DNA of 64,000 bases, from positions 1 to 64,000 of the forward strand of contig CAZEVY010000005.1 in NCBI GenBank assembly GCA_964515555.1. The letters are read 5' to 3'. How positions within the stretch are numbered: position 1 is the stretch's first letter; each line of letters starts with the position of its first letter. The stretch comes from CAZEVY01 sp964515555 (GTDB taxonomy: Bacteria > Acidobacteriota > Terriglobia > Bryobacterales > Bryobacteraceae). This document shows, in pieces, positions 35,792 through 44,412 of this stretch. The notes under the pieces were generated by a model, which saw only the letters and a list, made by a program, of their open reading frames with translations, was not told the origin of the DNA and made no database searches. Both the position numbers and the translations under genes were made by a program.

Positions 35792-38134
35792 ATGCGCGTA
35801 CTGCTTCTGTTGATGCTGGCCGCGGCCGCCGCGGCGCAGCAGATTCCCGGGATCTACATCGTCGAGCTCGACGGCGACCCTGCTATCGCCATCGCCGCCA
35901 AGGCCGGACTGCCCCGGCAGGCGGCCGCCGACCGGCGCGCCGTCGTGCAATTCGAGCAGGCGCGCATGCGCGCGGCGCTGGAGTCGCGCGGGGTCAGGGT
36001 TACCGGTTCGACCGACACACTGCTGAACACGCTGACCGTCGAGATCGCCGACGACCGGGTGGCCGCGTTGCGCGCGACGCCGGGCGTCCGCCGGGTCTAC
36101 CCGGCGTTCGAGTATCGCCTGGAACTCGACCACGCGCCGGTTCTCCATCGGGCGGTGCAGGCCTGGGAGGCGGTCGGGGGCGAGCAGAAGGCGGGCGAGG
36201 GCGTCAAGATCGCCATCATCGACGAAGGGATCGATGTCAACCACCCCGGATTTCGAGGATTCGAGAAAGCCCTGCCCGAAGGCTTCCCGAAGGTGACGCG
36301 CGAGTCCGACCTGCCGTTTACGAACAACAAAGTGATCGTCGCGAAAAGCTACGGAAGCTCGACGAGCGCGCAGCCAGTCGGCTCGCATGGCACCGCGGTG
36401 GCGATGGCGGCCGCAGGCGTCCGCAACAAGGGACCTTTCGGGACCATCACCGGCATCGCGCCCGGCGCGTTCCTGGGCAGCTACGTGATCTTCAGCGCCG
36501 ACGGGCGCGCGGCCACGTCGACGATTCTGCGCGCCATCGAGGACGCGGTCGTGGACGGAATGGACGTCATCAACCTGAGTTTCGGTACGGCTCCGGCGGT
36601 CAATCCGGACAGCGACGTGATTCTCGAGGCGGTCGAACGCGCCTCGGCGGCAGGGGTGATCGTCACCAAATCCGCCGGCAACGAAGGCCCCGATCCCGGT
36701 ACGTTGACATCGCCGCTGGCGCCGTCGGCGATTACCGTGGGTGCAAGCTGGCATGGGCGAACGCTCGCGCCGGCGGGCGCCAAGGTCGGCGACGGGCCGC
36801 TCTACGGCGCGCTTCCGGGCAACGGACCGCCGCCGCCGGAGCCGATCAGCGGACCGATCCGGGACGTCGCCGAAGTGGACCCGAGCGGTCTCGCCTGCGA
36901 GCCCCTTCCGGCGGGCAGCCTGCAAGGGAAAGTCGCGCTGATCTTCCGCGGCGTCTGCTTTTTCGAGATTAAGCTGAACAACGCGCAGGCGGCCGGCGCC
37001 ATCGCCGCCCTGGTCTACACCGACGACCGCGAGGCCAGCCGCATGGACCAGGTGTCGGCGCCGCTGCCGGGCGTGATGGTGGCCAATTCCGACGGCCTGC
37101 GCATCAAGAAGCAGATCGCCGACACCCCGGAACTGGCGGCGACGCTGTACTTCGATTTCATCGGCGTGCCGATGGATCCCAACGAGGTGGTGGAGTTTTC
37201 CAGCCGCGGGCCGGCCGTCAACCTGGCCGTGAAGCCCGACCTGGTCGCAACGGGCGCCGAGGTTTACACAGCTGTGCTTGCCGACGACCCGAACGGTGTG
37301 ACCGGCTACAACATTCTCTACGGCACCAGTTTCGCCGCCCCGATTGTGGCCGGTGCGGCCGCGGTGGTCAAGGCAGGGCGTCCGGGCTCGACGACGGGGC
37401 AGGTCCGGTCGCTGGTTATCAACAGCGCCACTCGGCTAGTGGAAGAGGCACTCGGCCCGTCGCCGGTCAACTCGGCAGGAGCGGGGATGCTCAATGTCGA
37501 GGCGGCGCTGAAGAACACCGCCACCGCGAATCCGACTTCGCTCACCTTCGGATCGGGTGGCGCGACCGTCGATGCGAGCCGCGATCTGAAGATCACCAAC
37601 GTCAGCGGGACCGTGCAGACCTATGCGGCGGAGGCCGCGCCCCTGACCGAGGGAGTCGTGCCGGATCTTTCCGAGGCGCTATTCACGCTGGAGCCGGGCG
37701 CGTCCAAGACTCTGACGTTACGGCTGAACCAGACCGGACTCGCCAACGGGACGCACCAGGGATTCGTATCGATCCGCGCCGTCGACGCCGGGACCGTGGC
37801 GCGCGTACCGTTCTTCTACGCGGTGCGCTCCTCGACGCCGGCGAGCATCACGGTGGTCGACACGGTGGGCGTCCAGTTCCTCGGCGCAGCCCCGAACTCG
37901 TCGGTCACCCTTTACGTGCGGATCAACGACGCGGCGCAGCAGTCGATCGACGAACTCGATCCGCAGGTCAGCGTGACGACGGGCACCGGCCGCGTGGTCT
38001 CGGTCGACCCGGTGCACGGCACATTCCCTGGTTTCTCGCGCGTTTCGCTGCGGCTGGGCGCGCTCCGGGGCAACAACGTTTTCCGGATCGCTGCCGGCGA
38101 GGTCGTCAGGACAGTCTCCATACGCGGCAATTAG
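35792..38134 (+). CDS. secreted S8 subtilisin-like peptidase with PA domain
   Basis: A 780-residue secreted peptidase, paralogous to the one upstream. It has a signal peptide (RVLLLLMLAAAAAAQQ) and an inhibitor-like prodomain. The catalytic residues are Asp144 (IAIIDEGIDVNHP), His199 (GSHGTAVAMAAAG) and Ser513 (GTSFAAPIVAG). A protease-associated insert (LQGKVALIFRGVCFFEIKLN, NAQAAGAIAALVY) lies between His and Ser. After the catalytic domain come beta-sandwich domains, but not the Solibacter C-terminal domain of its neighbour. ATG 35792 was chosen because the signal peptide starts there; the longer frame begins inside the preceding gene. The two genes are 34 bases apart and probably arose by tandem duplication. 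Confidence 0.9.
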   Translation: MRVLLLLMLAAAAAAQQIPGIYIVELDGDPAIAIAAKAGLPRQAAADRRAVVQFEQARMRAALESRGVRVTGSTDTLLNTLTVEIADDRVAALRATPGVRRVYPAFEYRLELDHAPVLHRAVQAWEAVGGEQKAGEGVKIAIIDEGIDVNHPGFRGFEKALPEGFPKVTRESDLPFTNNKVIVAKSYGSSTSAQPVGSHGTAVAMAAAGVRNKGPFGTITGIAPGAFLGSYVIFSADGRAATSTILRAIEDAVVDGMDVINLSFGTAPAVNPDSDVILEAVERASAAGVIVTKSAGNEGPDPGTLTSPLAPSAITVGASWHGRTLAPAGAKVGDGPLYGALPGNGPPPPEPISGPIRDVAEVDPSGLACEPLPAGSLQGKVALIFRGVCFFEIKLNNAQAAGAIAALVYTDDREASRMDQVSAPLPGVMVANSDGLRIKKQIADTPELAATLYFDFIGVPMDPNEVVEFSSRGPAVNLAVKPDLVATGAEVYTAVLADDPNGVTGYNILYGTSFAAPIVAGAAAVVKAGRPGSTTGQVRSLVINSATRLVEEALGPSPVNSAGAGMLNVEAALKNTATANPTSLTFGSGGATVDASRDLKITNVSGTVQTYAAEAAPLTEGVVPDLSEALFTLEPGASKTLTLRLNQTGLANGTHQGFVSIRAVDAGTVARVPFFYAVRSSTPASITVVDTVGVQFLGAAPNSSVTLYVRINDAAQQSIDELDPQVSVTTGTGRVVSVDPVHGTFPGFSRVSLRLGALRGNNVFRIAAGEVVRTVSIRGN

Positions 38135-38189
38135 CGGCGGCGCAGGACCGCGGCGGGAGGAGGCATGGGGCTGCCGCGCGGCCGTTCAG

Positions 38190-38195
38190 TACAAT
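38190..38195 (+). promoter_or_regulatory. TACAAT -10-like box before the MOSC gene
   Basis: TACAAT matches the -10 consensus at five of six positions and lies 20 bases before a GGGAGGG ribosome site at 38205-38211. No clear -35 hexamer is present. Confidence 0.35.
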
Positions 38196-38215
38196 GATCG
38201 CCTCGGGAGGGCCTC

Positions 38216-38980
38216 ATGATCGTCGGCCGTGTGGAAAGCGTGTGGCGTTATCCGGTGAAGAGCATGCGGGGCGAGCGGCTGCGGGAGGCGTTCGTCGGAT
38301 TCCCCGGCGTGTATGGGGATCGGGTGTGGGCCTTCCAATCGTCGGCGGCGCCGAAGTTTTTTCCGCATTTCACGGGCAGGGAGCAGCCGGAAATGCTGCG
38401 GTGCACGGCGCGGTTCCGTGATGCGGTGGGGCTCGCACTGCCGCCGAATCTGGCGGAGGCGGAGGCGCAGGGGTCGGGGCTGACACCGGTGTACGCCACG
38501 GATCTGGCGGTCGACGTCGAGACGCCGGCGGGGGAACGGCTGGCGATCGACGACCCGCGGCTGATCGATCTATTGAGAGCGGGTGCGCGGGAAGGGCACA
38601 GGTTAACGCTGATGCGATCCGAGCGCGCGCTGACGGACTGCCGTCCGGTCTCGCTGTTCGCGCTTCAAACGGCCCGGACGCTCGGTGCCGACCCGCGGCG
38701 GTTCCGGGCCAACATATATGTCGATCTCGCCTCCGGCGAGGGTTTCGGCGAGAACGCCTTAGTCGGGAGGCGCGTTCGAGTGGGGGCCAAGGCGGTGGTC
38801 GCGGTCACGGAGCGGGACGCGCGCTGCAAGATGATCACGCTCGATCCGGATACGGGGGAGGCGAACCCGGAGATCATGCGACGCGTCGCCGAGGATCACG
38901 GGGGATGCGCGGGCGTCTACGGCGTGGTGCTGGTGGAGGGCGTCGTCAGGCCCGGCGACCAGGTCGAGTTGATCGACTAG
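38216..38980 (+). CDS. MOSC-domain protein (putative molybdenum-sulfur carrier or reductase)
   Basis: A 254-residue protein with an N-terminal MOSC beta-barrel (IVGRVESVWRYPVKSMRGE, GVYGDRVWAF) and a C-terminal MOSC domain. The likely Moco-sulfur-binding cysteine is Cys204 (TERDARCKMITLDPDTGEAN). Members bind molybdenum cofactor and include YcbX/mARC-type reductases of N-hydroxylated compounds. No ferredoxin domain is fused. The ribosome site GGGAGGG is well spaced. It converges on ychF with only four bases between them. Confidence 0.88.
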   Translation: MIVGRVESVWRYPVKSMRGERLREAFVGFPGVYGDRVWAFQSSAAPKFFPHFTGREQPEMLRCTARFRDAVGLALPPNLAEAEAQGSGLTPVYATDLAVDVETPAGERLAIDDPRLIDLLRAGAREGHRLTLMRSERALTDCRPVSLFALQTARTLGADPRRFRANIYVDLASGEGFGENALVGRRVRVGAKAVVAVTERDARCKMITLDPDTGEANPEIMRRVAEDHGGCAGVYGVVLVEGVVRPGDQVELID

Positions 38981-38984
38981 AGAA

Positions 38985-40058
38985 TCACCCGTGGCGGATG
39001 ACGAGCACGTCGCCGTCCTGGACGATGTATTCCTTGCCTTCCAGGCGCAGCAGGCCCTTTTCACGAACGCCGGGGTAGCCGCCCAGGTCGACGAGATTCT
39101 TCCAGTTGACGACTTCGGCGCGAATGAACTTCTTCTCGAAGTCGGTGTGAATCGCGCCGGCGGCCTTGACCGCCGTGCTGTTCATCGGGATGGTCCAGGC
39201 GCGCACCTCGGTCTCGCCGGCGGTGAGAAACGACATCAACCCGAGTAGCGCGTAGGTGGCGGCGATAAGGCGGTGGAGGCCCGATTCCGTCAGGCCGTAG
39301 CTGGCGAGCAACTCGGCGGCCTCGGCGCCCGACAGCTCGGCGAGCTCCGCCTCGACGTTCCCACAGATGGCCGCGACGGCGGTGTGCGGCCGCGAGGCGA
39401 GCGGTCCGTCGCGATACTCGCGTTCGATCTCGTGCAGACGCGGCGCGTCCTCCTCGCCGAGGTTCAACACGTACAGCATCGGCTTCAGCGAGAGAAACTG
39501 GAAGCCGCGGATACGCTTCCCCTCCTCGGCGTTCCATTCGACGGCGCGGAGCGGACGGCCCTCCTCCAGCGCCGCGCGGCAGCGCGCGAGCACGGCGTGC
39601 TCGTGATCGAGGTCGGGGCTCTTGGCCTTCCGGCGGTCCTTGTCGACGCGCTCCTGGCGCTTCTCGACGACGACGAGATCGCTGAGGATCAGCTCCGTTT
39701 CCAGGTCCTCGAGGTCGCGCAGCGGGTCGACGGAGCCTTTCTCGTGCGGCACGGTGTCGCTTGGAAAGACGCGCAGCACCTGAGCGAAGGCGTCGGCGAC
39801 GCGCAGGCTGGCGACGAAGGCGGGATCACGCAGCGTCTCGCGCGAGATCGACGGGAAGTCGAGGTATTCGAGGGTCGCGGGCGTGATCTTGGGGGGGGCG
39901 AAGACGGCGGCGAGCGCGTCGAGCCGCGGGTCGGGAACGCGTGTGACGCCGGCGCGCGCCTCCATGGAACCAATCCGGGTGGATTCGTGGACGCCCGTGA
40001 GGATGGTGAACAGCGAGGTCTTGCCCACCATGGGCAGACCGATAATAGCGGTCTTCAT
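38985..40058 (-). CDS. ychF: redox-regulated ATPase YchF
   Basis: A 357-residue Obg-family P-loop ATPase. The P-loop is IIGLPMVGKTSLF (residues 5-17), the central helical insert is rich in charged residues, and the C-terminal TGS domain (MSFLTAGETEVRAWTIPMNS, AGAIHTDFEKKFIRAEV, VQDGDVLVIRHG) is typical. YchF binds ribosomes and modulates stress responses, preferring ATP over GTP. Length is normal. It follows a MoxR ATPase gene after six bases. Confidence 0.93.
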   Translation of the reverse strand: MKTAIIGLPMVGKTSLFTILTGVHESTRIGSMEARAGVTRVPDPRLDALAAVFAPPKITPATLEYLDFPSISRETLRDPAFVASLRVADAFAQVLRVFPSDTVPHEKGSVDPLRDLEDLETELILSDLVVVEKRQERVDKDRRKAKSPDLDHEHAVLARCRAALEEGRPLRAVEWNAEEGKRIRGFQFLSLKPMLYVLNLGEEDAPRLHEIEREYRDGPLASRPHTAVAAICGNVEAELAELSGAEAAELLASYGLTESGLHRLIAATYALLGLMSFLTAGETEVRAWTIPMNSTAVKAAGAIHTDFEKKFIRAEVVNWKNLVDLGGYPGVREKGLLRLEGKEYIVQDGDVLVIRHG

Positions 40059-40064
40059 GAGAGA

Positions 40065-41021
40065 TCAGAGGGGAACTTCGACTAGCGTGAGAATCTCCTG
40101 GAGAATGCTCTCGGCGGCTTCGGCGGTGCGCTGGGTGAGGGCGACACGGGTGTTGACGACGACGCGATGCGCGAACACCGGCACGGCCAGGCGCTTGACG
40201 TCGTCGGGGATGGCGTAGTCGCGGCCCTCGACCATGGCCAGCGCCTGGGCGGCGCGAAACAACGCCTGTGCGCCGCGCGGGCTCACGCCGAGCGACAGCG
40301 CTTCGTGGCGGCGCGTTTCGGCGACGATCGCCATGATGTAGTCCACCAACACGTCCTCGACGCGCACGGCCGGAGCCAGCTCCTGCATTTCGACGATTTC
40401 CTCGGCCGGGAGCACCGCGGCCAATCCGCCGCCGGCATGATTGGCGGCGTGGCGGAGAATCTCGCGCTCGCTGGCGGCGTCCGGGTAGCCGATGCGGATG
40501 CGCATGAGGAAGCGGTCGAGCTGGGATTCGGGTAGCGGGTAGGTGCCGTGGTGCTCGAGCGGGTTCTGCGTGGCGATCACCATGAAGGGGCGCTCCAGCG
40601 CGTGCGAGCGGCCGTCGATGCTTACCTGCGACTCGTTCATGGCTTCCAGCAGCGCCGACTGGGTCTTGGGCGTGGTGCGGTTGATCTCGTCGGCGAGCAG
40701 GAAATTGGTGAAAACGGGACCCGGCTTGAACTCGAAGTCGCCCAGGTGGGCGTTGTAAACGGTGACGCCGAGCACGTCCGAGGGGAGCATGTCGCTGGTG
40801 AACTGGAGGCGGTGGAAGCGGCAGCGCACGGCGCGGGCGAGGGCCTGTGCGAGGGTGGTCTTTCCGACGCCGGGGACATCCTCGATGAGCAGGTGCCCGC
40901 GGGCGAGGAGGCAGACCAGCGACAGGCGGATCACTTCGCTCTTGCCGCGGATCACGTCGCTGAGCGCGGCCTCGAGGTCGTGGATCTTCGCCAAAGCGCC
41001 GGCGGAGACTGAGGCGGCCAT
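40065..41021 (-). CDS. MoxR-family AAA+ ATPase
   Basis: A 318-residue AAA+ chaperone-like ATPase. Walker A is LLIEDVPGVGKTTLAQALA, Walker B ILLADE-like FLLADEINR, and the sensor region TQNPLEHHGTYPLPESQLD is typical of MoxR. MoxR proteins usually work with VWA-domain partners encoded nearby, and none is present here. The start is preceded by AGGAAGGAACG, a strong ribosome site. It is followed after six bases by ychF. Confidence 0.92.
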   Translation of the reverse strand: MAASVSAGALAKIHDLEAALSDVIRGKSEVIRLSLVCLLARGHLLIEDVPGVGKTTLAQALARAVRCRFHRLQFTSDMLPSDVLGVTVYNAHLGDFEFKPGPVFTNFLLADEINRTTPKTQSALLEAMNESQVSIDGRSHALERPFMVIATQNPLEHHGTYPLPESQLDRFLMRIRIGYPDAASEREILRHAANHAGGGLAAVLPAEEIVEMQELAPAVRVEDVLVDYIMAIVAETRRHEALSLGVSPRGAQALFRAAQALAMVEGRDYAIPDDVKRLAVPVFAHRVVVNTRVALTQRTAEAAESILQEILTLVEVPL

Positions 41022-41084
41022 CGTTCCTTCCTATTGAATCACAGGTGGAAAGGGCGGCCCGCGTGCCCGGGCGCGCCGGGGCGC

Positions 41085-41090
41085 TAGAAT
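41085..41090 (+). promoter_or_regulatory. TAGAAT -10-like box before the polysaccharide deacetylase gene
   Basis: TAGAAT lies 19 bases before ATG 41110 in the 88-base gap between the divergent moxR and deacetylase genes. There is no convincing -35 hexamer. Confidence 0.35.
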
Positions 41091-41109
41091 GGCAGGCGTC
41101 GTTCCGCCC

Positions 41110-42714
41110 ATGCTGCGCCGATCCTTTCTTACCGCCGCTGGCGCTCTCGACCTTACCGCTGCCACAGCGCTCGCCGCGCGGAAGCCCATCCCCGAGAAAC
41201 TGGTGGTGTTGTGTTTTGACGACGCCGTGAAGTCGCACAGCACGTTCGTCGCGCCGCTGCTGGCCGAGCTGGGATTCCGGGCGACCTTCTTCGTGACCCA
41301 CGGATGGATGGATGACCGCACGAATTTCATGACCTGGGAGGATATCGCCGGCCTCCACCGGATGGGCTTCGAGATCGGCAACCACTCCTGGACACACGCC
41401 GGCTTCAGTTCGCCGCGCAACGCCGCGCGACTGGAAGGGGAGCTGGCGCTGGTGGCGGGCGAGCTGGCGCGTGTGGGCGTGCCCCGGCCCGTCAGCTTCG
41501 CCTGGCCGGGCAATGGATTCGGACCCGAGGCGATCGAGACGCTCCGCCGCGCCGGATACCGGTTCGCCCGCCGCGGCGTGTCTCCCGAGGTCGAATACGG
41601 CAGAATCGCAGTCGGACCGGCGTACGACCCCGAGCGTCACCATCCGCTGCTGATCCCCACGACCGGCGACGCCTATCCCGACTGGACCTTCGCGCATTTC
41701 CTGAAGGTCGTCGCCGAGGCCAGGCCGCGACGCATTGCCGTGCTTCAATTTCACGGCGTGCCCGACACGGCGCATCCCTGGGTACATACACCGCCCGAAA
41801 TGTTCCGGCGCTATATGCGCCATCTCAAGGACAACGGCTACCGCACGCTGGCACTGCGGGACCTCGCCGAGTACGCCGAGGGCGGCGACCCGCCGTCCGA
41901 CCCCATGTTGCGCGTCCGCTATCCGGCTCCGAGGGACGGGCGCGTCCCGCCGCCGGTGGAGCTGGAGGCGACGCGCGCGGAGCTGGCCTACTGGTCGGCG
42001 GCGATGCGCCGGCACGGCTATTCGGACGACGAGATGCGCGCTGTCGGCGGCGAGGCTCCGCTCCCCGGCGGCGAGGCCGCGGGGCCGATCCTGCCGTATC
42101 CCGGCGGCCGTCATCCGCGCACCGGGTTTCTCGACGGCGCCATCGACCCGCTTCGAGGCACGAAGGCGAGCGTCTTCCTGCCGTGGGAGGGAGCCGGGTA
42201 TGTGGTGGTCGACCTGCCGGAGGCGCTCTTCGCGGGTCGCGAACTGCTCTTCCTCGCGCACACGCACGTGCCGACCGTGTGGAACGCGCGCAACGTGGTG
42301 ATCGACAACGTCGACTGGGAGCGGCGCGCCGGCGGATCGCTGGCGTCGCGGTGGACGCTGCCGGACGGCGTCGTGTTCGGGGCCTCGGTGGCGCCCGAGT
42401 CGCGCGGCGCGCGCATGGAACTCTGGCTGCACAACGGGTCCGCGAGGACGCTTGCGGGCTTGCGCGCGCAAGTCTGCGTGATGTTGAGGGGTGCGCCTGC
42501 CTTCGCCGCGCAGTCCAACGACAACAAGGAACTCGGCGCCACGGTCGCCTCGGTGCGCGCCGGGGGTCGCCGTATCGCGACCGAATGGGAGAATTGCGGT
42601 CGCGTGTGGGCCAATCCGCCGTGTCCATGCATGCACTCCGACCCGCGACTGCCGGATTGCCCGCCCGGTGTGACCGTGAGGGTCGGCGGACGCCTGTGGT
42701 TTGAAGGCGCGTGA
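41110..42714 (+). CDS. exported polysaccharide deacetylase with extra C-terminal domain
   Basis: A 534-residue exported protein with a Tat-like leader (LRRSFLTAAGALDL). The NodB deacetylase domain is in residues 25-240: Asp37-Asp38 (VLCFDDAVKSH), the metal site His92/His96 (NHSWTHAGF), then FAWPGNGFG and AVLQFHGVPDT. The remaining 290 residues form a second domain, found fused or alone in other soil bacteria and planctomycetes. It carries GRHPRTGFLDGAIDPLRGTK, SVFLPWEGAGYVVVDLPEAL and a cysteine cluster CPCMHSDPRLPDCPPG near the end. The function of this second domain is unknown. ATG 41110 was chosen because the leader peptide begins there. Confidence 0.85.
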   Translation: MLRRSFLTAAGALDLTAATALAARKPIPEKLVVLCFDDAVKSHSTFVAPLLAELGFRATFFVTHGWMDDRTNFMTWEDIAGLHRMGFEIGNHSWTHAGFSSPRNAARLEGELALVAGELARVGVPRPVSFAWPGNGFGPEAIETLRRAGYRFARRGVSPEVEYGRIAVGPAYDPERHHPLLIPTTGDAYPDWTFAHFLKVVAEARPRRIAVLQFHGVPDTAHPWVHTPPEMFRRYMRHLKDNGYRTLALRDLAEYAEGGDPPSDPMLRVRYPAPRDGRVPPPVELEATRAELAYWSAAMRRHGYSDDEMRAVGGEAPLPGGEAAGPILPYPGGRHPRTGFLDGAIDPLRGTKASVFLPWEGAGYVVVDLPEALFAGRELLFLAHTHVPTVWNARNVVIDNVDWERRAGGSLASRWTLPDGVVFGASVAPESRGARMELWLHNGSARTLAGLRAQVCVMLRGAPAFAAQSNDNKELGATVASVRAGGRRIATEWENCGRVWANPPCPCMHSDPRLPDCPPGVTVRVGGRLWFEGA

Positions 42715-42728
42715 CGCGGCGCATTCCT

Positions 42729-42746
42729 CCTGCCCGCCCCGGCAGG
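42729..42746. terminator. hairpin between the deacetylase and phosphatase genes
   Basis: A perfect 6-bp inverted repeat (CCTGCC and GGCAGG) around a six-base loop, 14 bases after the deacetylase stop codon. There is no T-run, so termination activity is uncertain. Confidence 0.35.
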
Positions 42747-42781
42747 CCCAAGGGGACCCCCAACTATGGCACGATGACAGT

Positions 42782-43888
42782 ATGTTGACGCGGCGAGTCG
42801 CGCTGCTGCTGGGGTGCCTGCCGGCCTTGCTGCCGGCGGCCGAGCAGGACGTATGGTCTGGGGTCGAGCGCATCGTCGCTATCGGCGACGTGCACGGAGA
42901 CTACAAGCAGTTCGTCCTCCTCCTGGAGCAGGCCGGCCTGGTGGACAAGGGCCAGAAATGGATCGGCGGCAAGACTCACCTGGTCCAGACCGGCGACGTG
43001 CCCGATCGCGGCCCCGACACCCGCAAGATCATCGATCTGCTGATGCGCCTCGAAAAGGAGGCCCAGCGCGCGGGCGGTTACGTTCACTCCCTGATCGGCA
43101 ATCATGAGGCCATGAACGTTTACGGCGACCTGCGCTACGTTATTCCCGAAGAATACGCCGCATTCCGCGAGTCGAACTCCGAGCGGAGCCGCGAGCTGCT
43201 CTGGGAACAGCACGTGGAAAGCGTGAAGAAGACGTCACCGGGAACCAGCCCCGAACCGGCCTATCGGAAAGACTGGGAATCGAAGCACCCGCTCGGATTC
43301 GTCGAGCACCGCATCGGATGGGCGCCGAACGGCAAGTACGGCAAGTGGGTCGCGGGCCACAACGCCATCGTCAAGATCAACGACAGCGTGTTTCTCCACG
43401 GCGGCATCGGCCCCAAGTACGCCGACGCCATGATCCAGAAGCTGAACGACCGTATTCGCGATGAGTTGCGCGACTTCCGCCTGCTCCAGGGCGGAGTGGT
43501 GATGGACCCCGACGGTCCGCTCTGGAACCGCGACCTGGCGCAGGGCGACGAGGCGCTCCTGAGCGCGCACGTCGACACGGCGCTGCGCAACCTCGGCGTC
43601 AAGCGCATCGTGATCGGCCACACCGTCACGCCGGGCACCGTCATGCCGCGCTTTGGCGGGCGCGTCCTCATGATCGACTGCGGGATGTCGTCGGTGTACG
43701 GCGGGCGCCAGGCGGCGCTGGTCATCGAGAAAGACAAGCTCTTCACCCTGCACCGCGGCACGAGGATCGATCTGCCGGCATCCAACGCCGGACTGGCCGA
43801 GTACCTGAAGAGGGCGGCGGCGCTCGATCCCCAACCATCGCCGCTGGCCGCCGCGATTCAGCGGCTCGATCGCGGCGGAGCGCAGTAG
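42782..43888 (+). CDS. exported calcineurin-like metallophosphatase
   Basis: A 368-residue exported phosphatase of the metallophosphoesterase family, most like Shewanella-type PPP phosphatases. The signal peptide is LTRRVALLLGCLPALLPAAE. The dimetal-site motifs are complete: GDVHGD at 35-40, GDVPDRG at 71-77 and GNHE at 106-109. A downstream His block is IGHTVTPGTVMPRFGGRVLM. ATG 42782 was chosen because the signal peptide begins there. It probably dephosphorylates an extracellular or periplasmic phosphoester or phosphoprotein; the substrate is unknown. Confidence 0.88.
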   Translation: MLTRRVALLLGCLPALLPAAEQDVWSGVERIVAIGDVHGDYKQFVLLLEQAGLVDKGQKWIGGKTHLVQTGDVPDRGPDTRKIIDLLMRLEKEAQRAGGYVHSLIGNHEAMNVYGDLRYVIPEEYAAFRESNSERSRELLWEQHVESVKKTSPGTSPEPAYRKDWESKHPLGFVEHRIGWAPNGKYGKWVAGHNAIVKINDSVFLHGGIGPKYADAMIQKLNDRIRDELRDFRLLQGGVVMDPDGPLWNRDLAQGDEALLSAHVDTALRNLGVKRIVIGHTVTPGTVMPRFGGRVLMIDCGMSSVYGGRQAALVIEKDKLFTLHRGTRIDLPASNAGLAEYLKRAAALDPQPSPLAAAIQRLDRGGAQ

Positions 43889-43912
43889 CACCTCGAGACG
43901 GCGCTCGACGCC

Positions 43913-43948
43913 GCCGGTCAGAACTTCGGCGCGCCGAGAACGTACGCC
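43913..43948 (-). repeat. short relic of an SDR-gene 3' end (direct repeat copy A)
   Basis: On the minus strand this stretch reads as the end of a short-chain dehydrogenase gene. It matches 44452-44488 inside the SDR gene, with an exact 18-base core (43921-43938 and 44461-44478) and close similarity on both sides. Translated, the relic gives AYVLGAPKF, parallel to AYFLGAPKF in the SDR. The DoxX gene lies between the two copies. Confidence 0.5.
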
Positions 43949-43959
43949 GAGGCCCGACG

Positions 43960-44376
43960 TTACCGATTCCGGGCGGCGCCCGGTGTGTTTCGTATCGAGA
44001 GCATCGGCGCGAATGCGCCCCGGTACGCCCACGCCAGGTAGATCTCGCAGACCAGGACGAAGGCGGCGGGACCCGATCCCGACGGCGCGAGGAAGACGTG
44101 AAACGCAACGATGTTCACGACCACCGGTGCGATCAGAGCGAGCGCCAGCGGCACGAATCGATTGGAAATCAGCAGCAGGCTGACAACCAACTGCGTCCCG
44201 GCCACGAGCGGCATCATATAGCCGGTCTTCAGCATGGCTCCGACCAGCGTTGCGGCGCCTTCCGGCATCGTGTCGGGCTGCGGCAGGAAGTTCAGGAAGC
44301 CGTTCAGCCCGGTCATGGCGAAGAGAAGTCCCATCAGCAGCCGGGCGACGGTGGGCAGGTGGCGTGAGAGCGCCAT
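43960..44376 (-). CDS. DoxX-like four-helix membrane protein
   Basis: A 138-residue membrane protein with four hydrophobic helices (TVARLLMGLLFAMTGLNGFL, MPLVAGTQLVVSLLLISNRF, ALALIAPVVVNIVAFHVFLA and a last one at the C-terminus), as in DoxX/SURF4-like proteins. Function unknown; relatives are linked to thiol redox stress and to quinol oxidation. It lies 36 bases after the SDR gene on the same strand. It is flanked by a short direct repeat that matches the SDR gene (43913-43948 and 44452-44488). Confidence 0.78.
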   Translation of the reverse strand: MALSRHLPTVARLLMGLLFAMTGLNGFLNFLPQPDTMPEGAATLVGAMLKTGYMMPLVAGTQLVVSLLLISNRFVPLALALIAPVVVNIVAFHVFLAPSGSGPAAFVLVCEIYLAWAYRGAFAPMLSIRNTPGAARNR

Positions 44377-44412
44377 GAAGTACCTCCGGGCAGTTCTTTC
44401 TAACGCAAGAGT

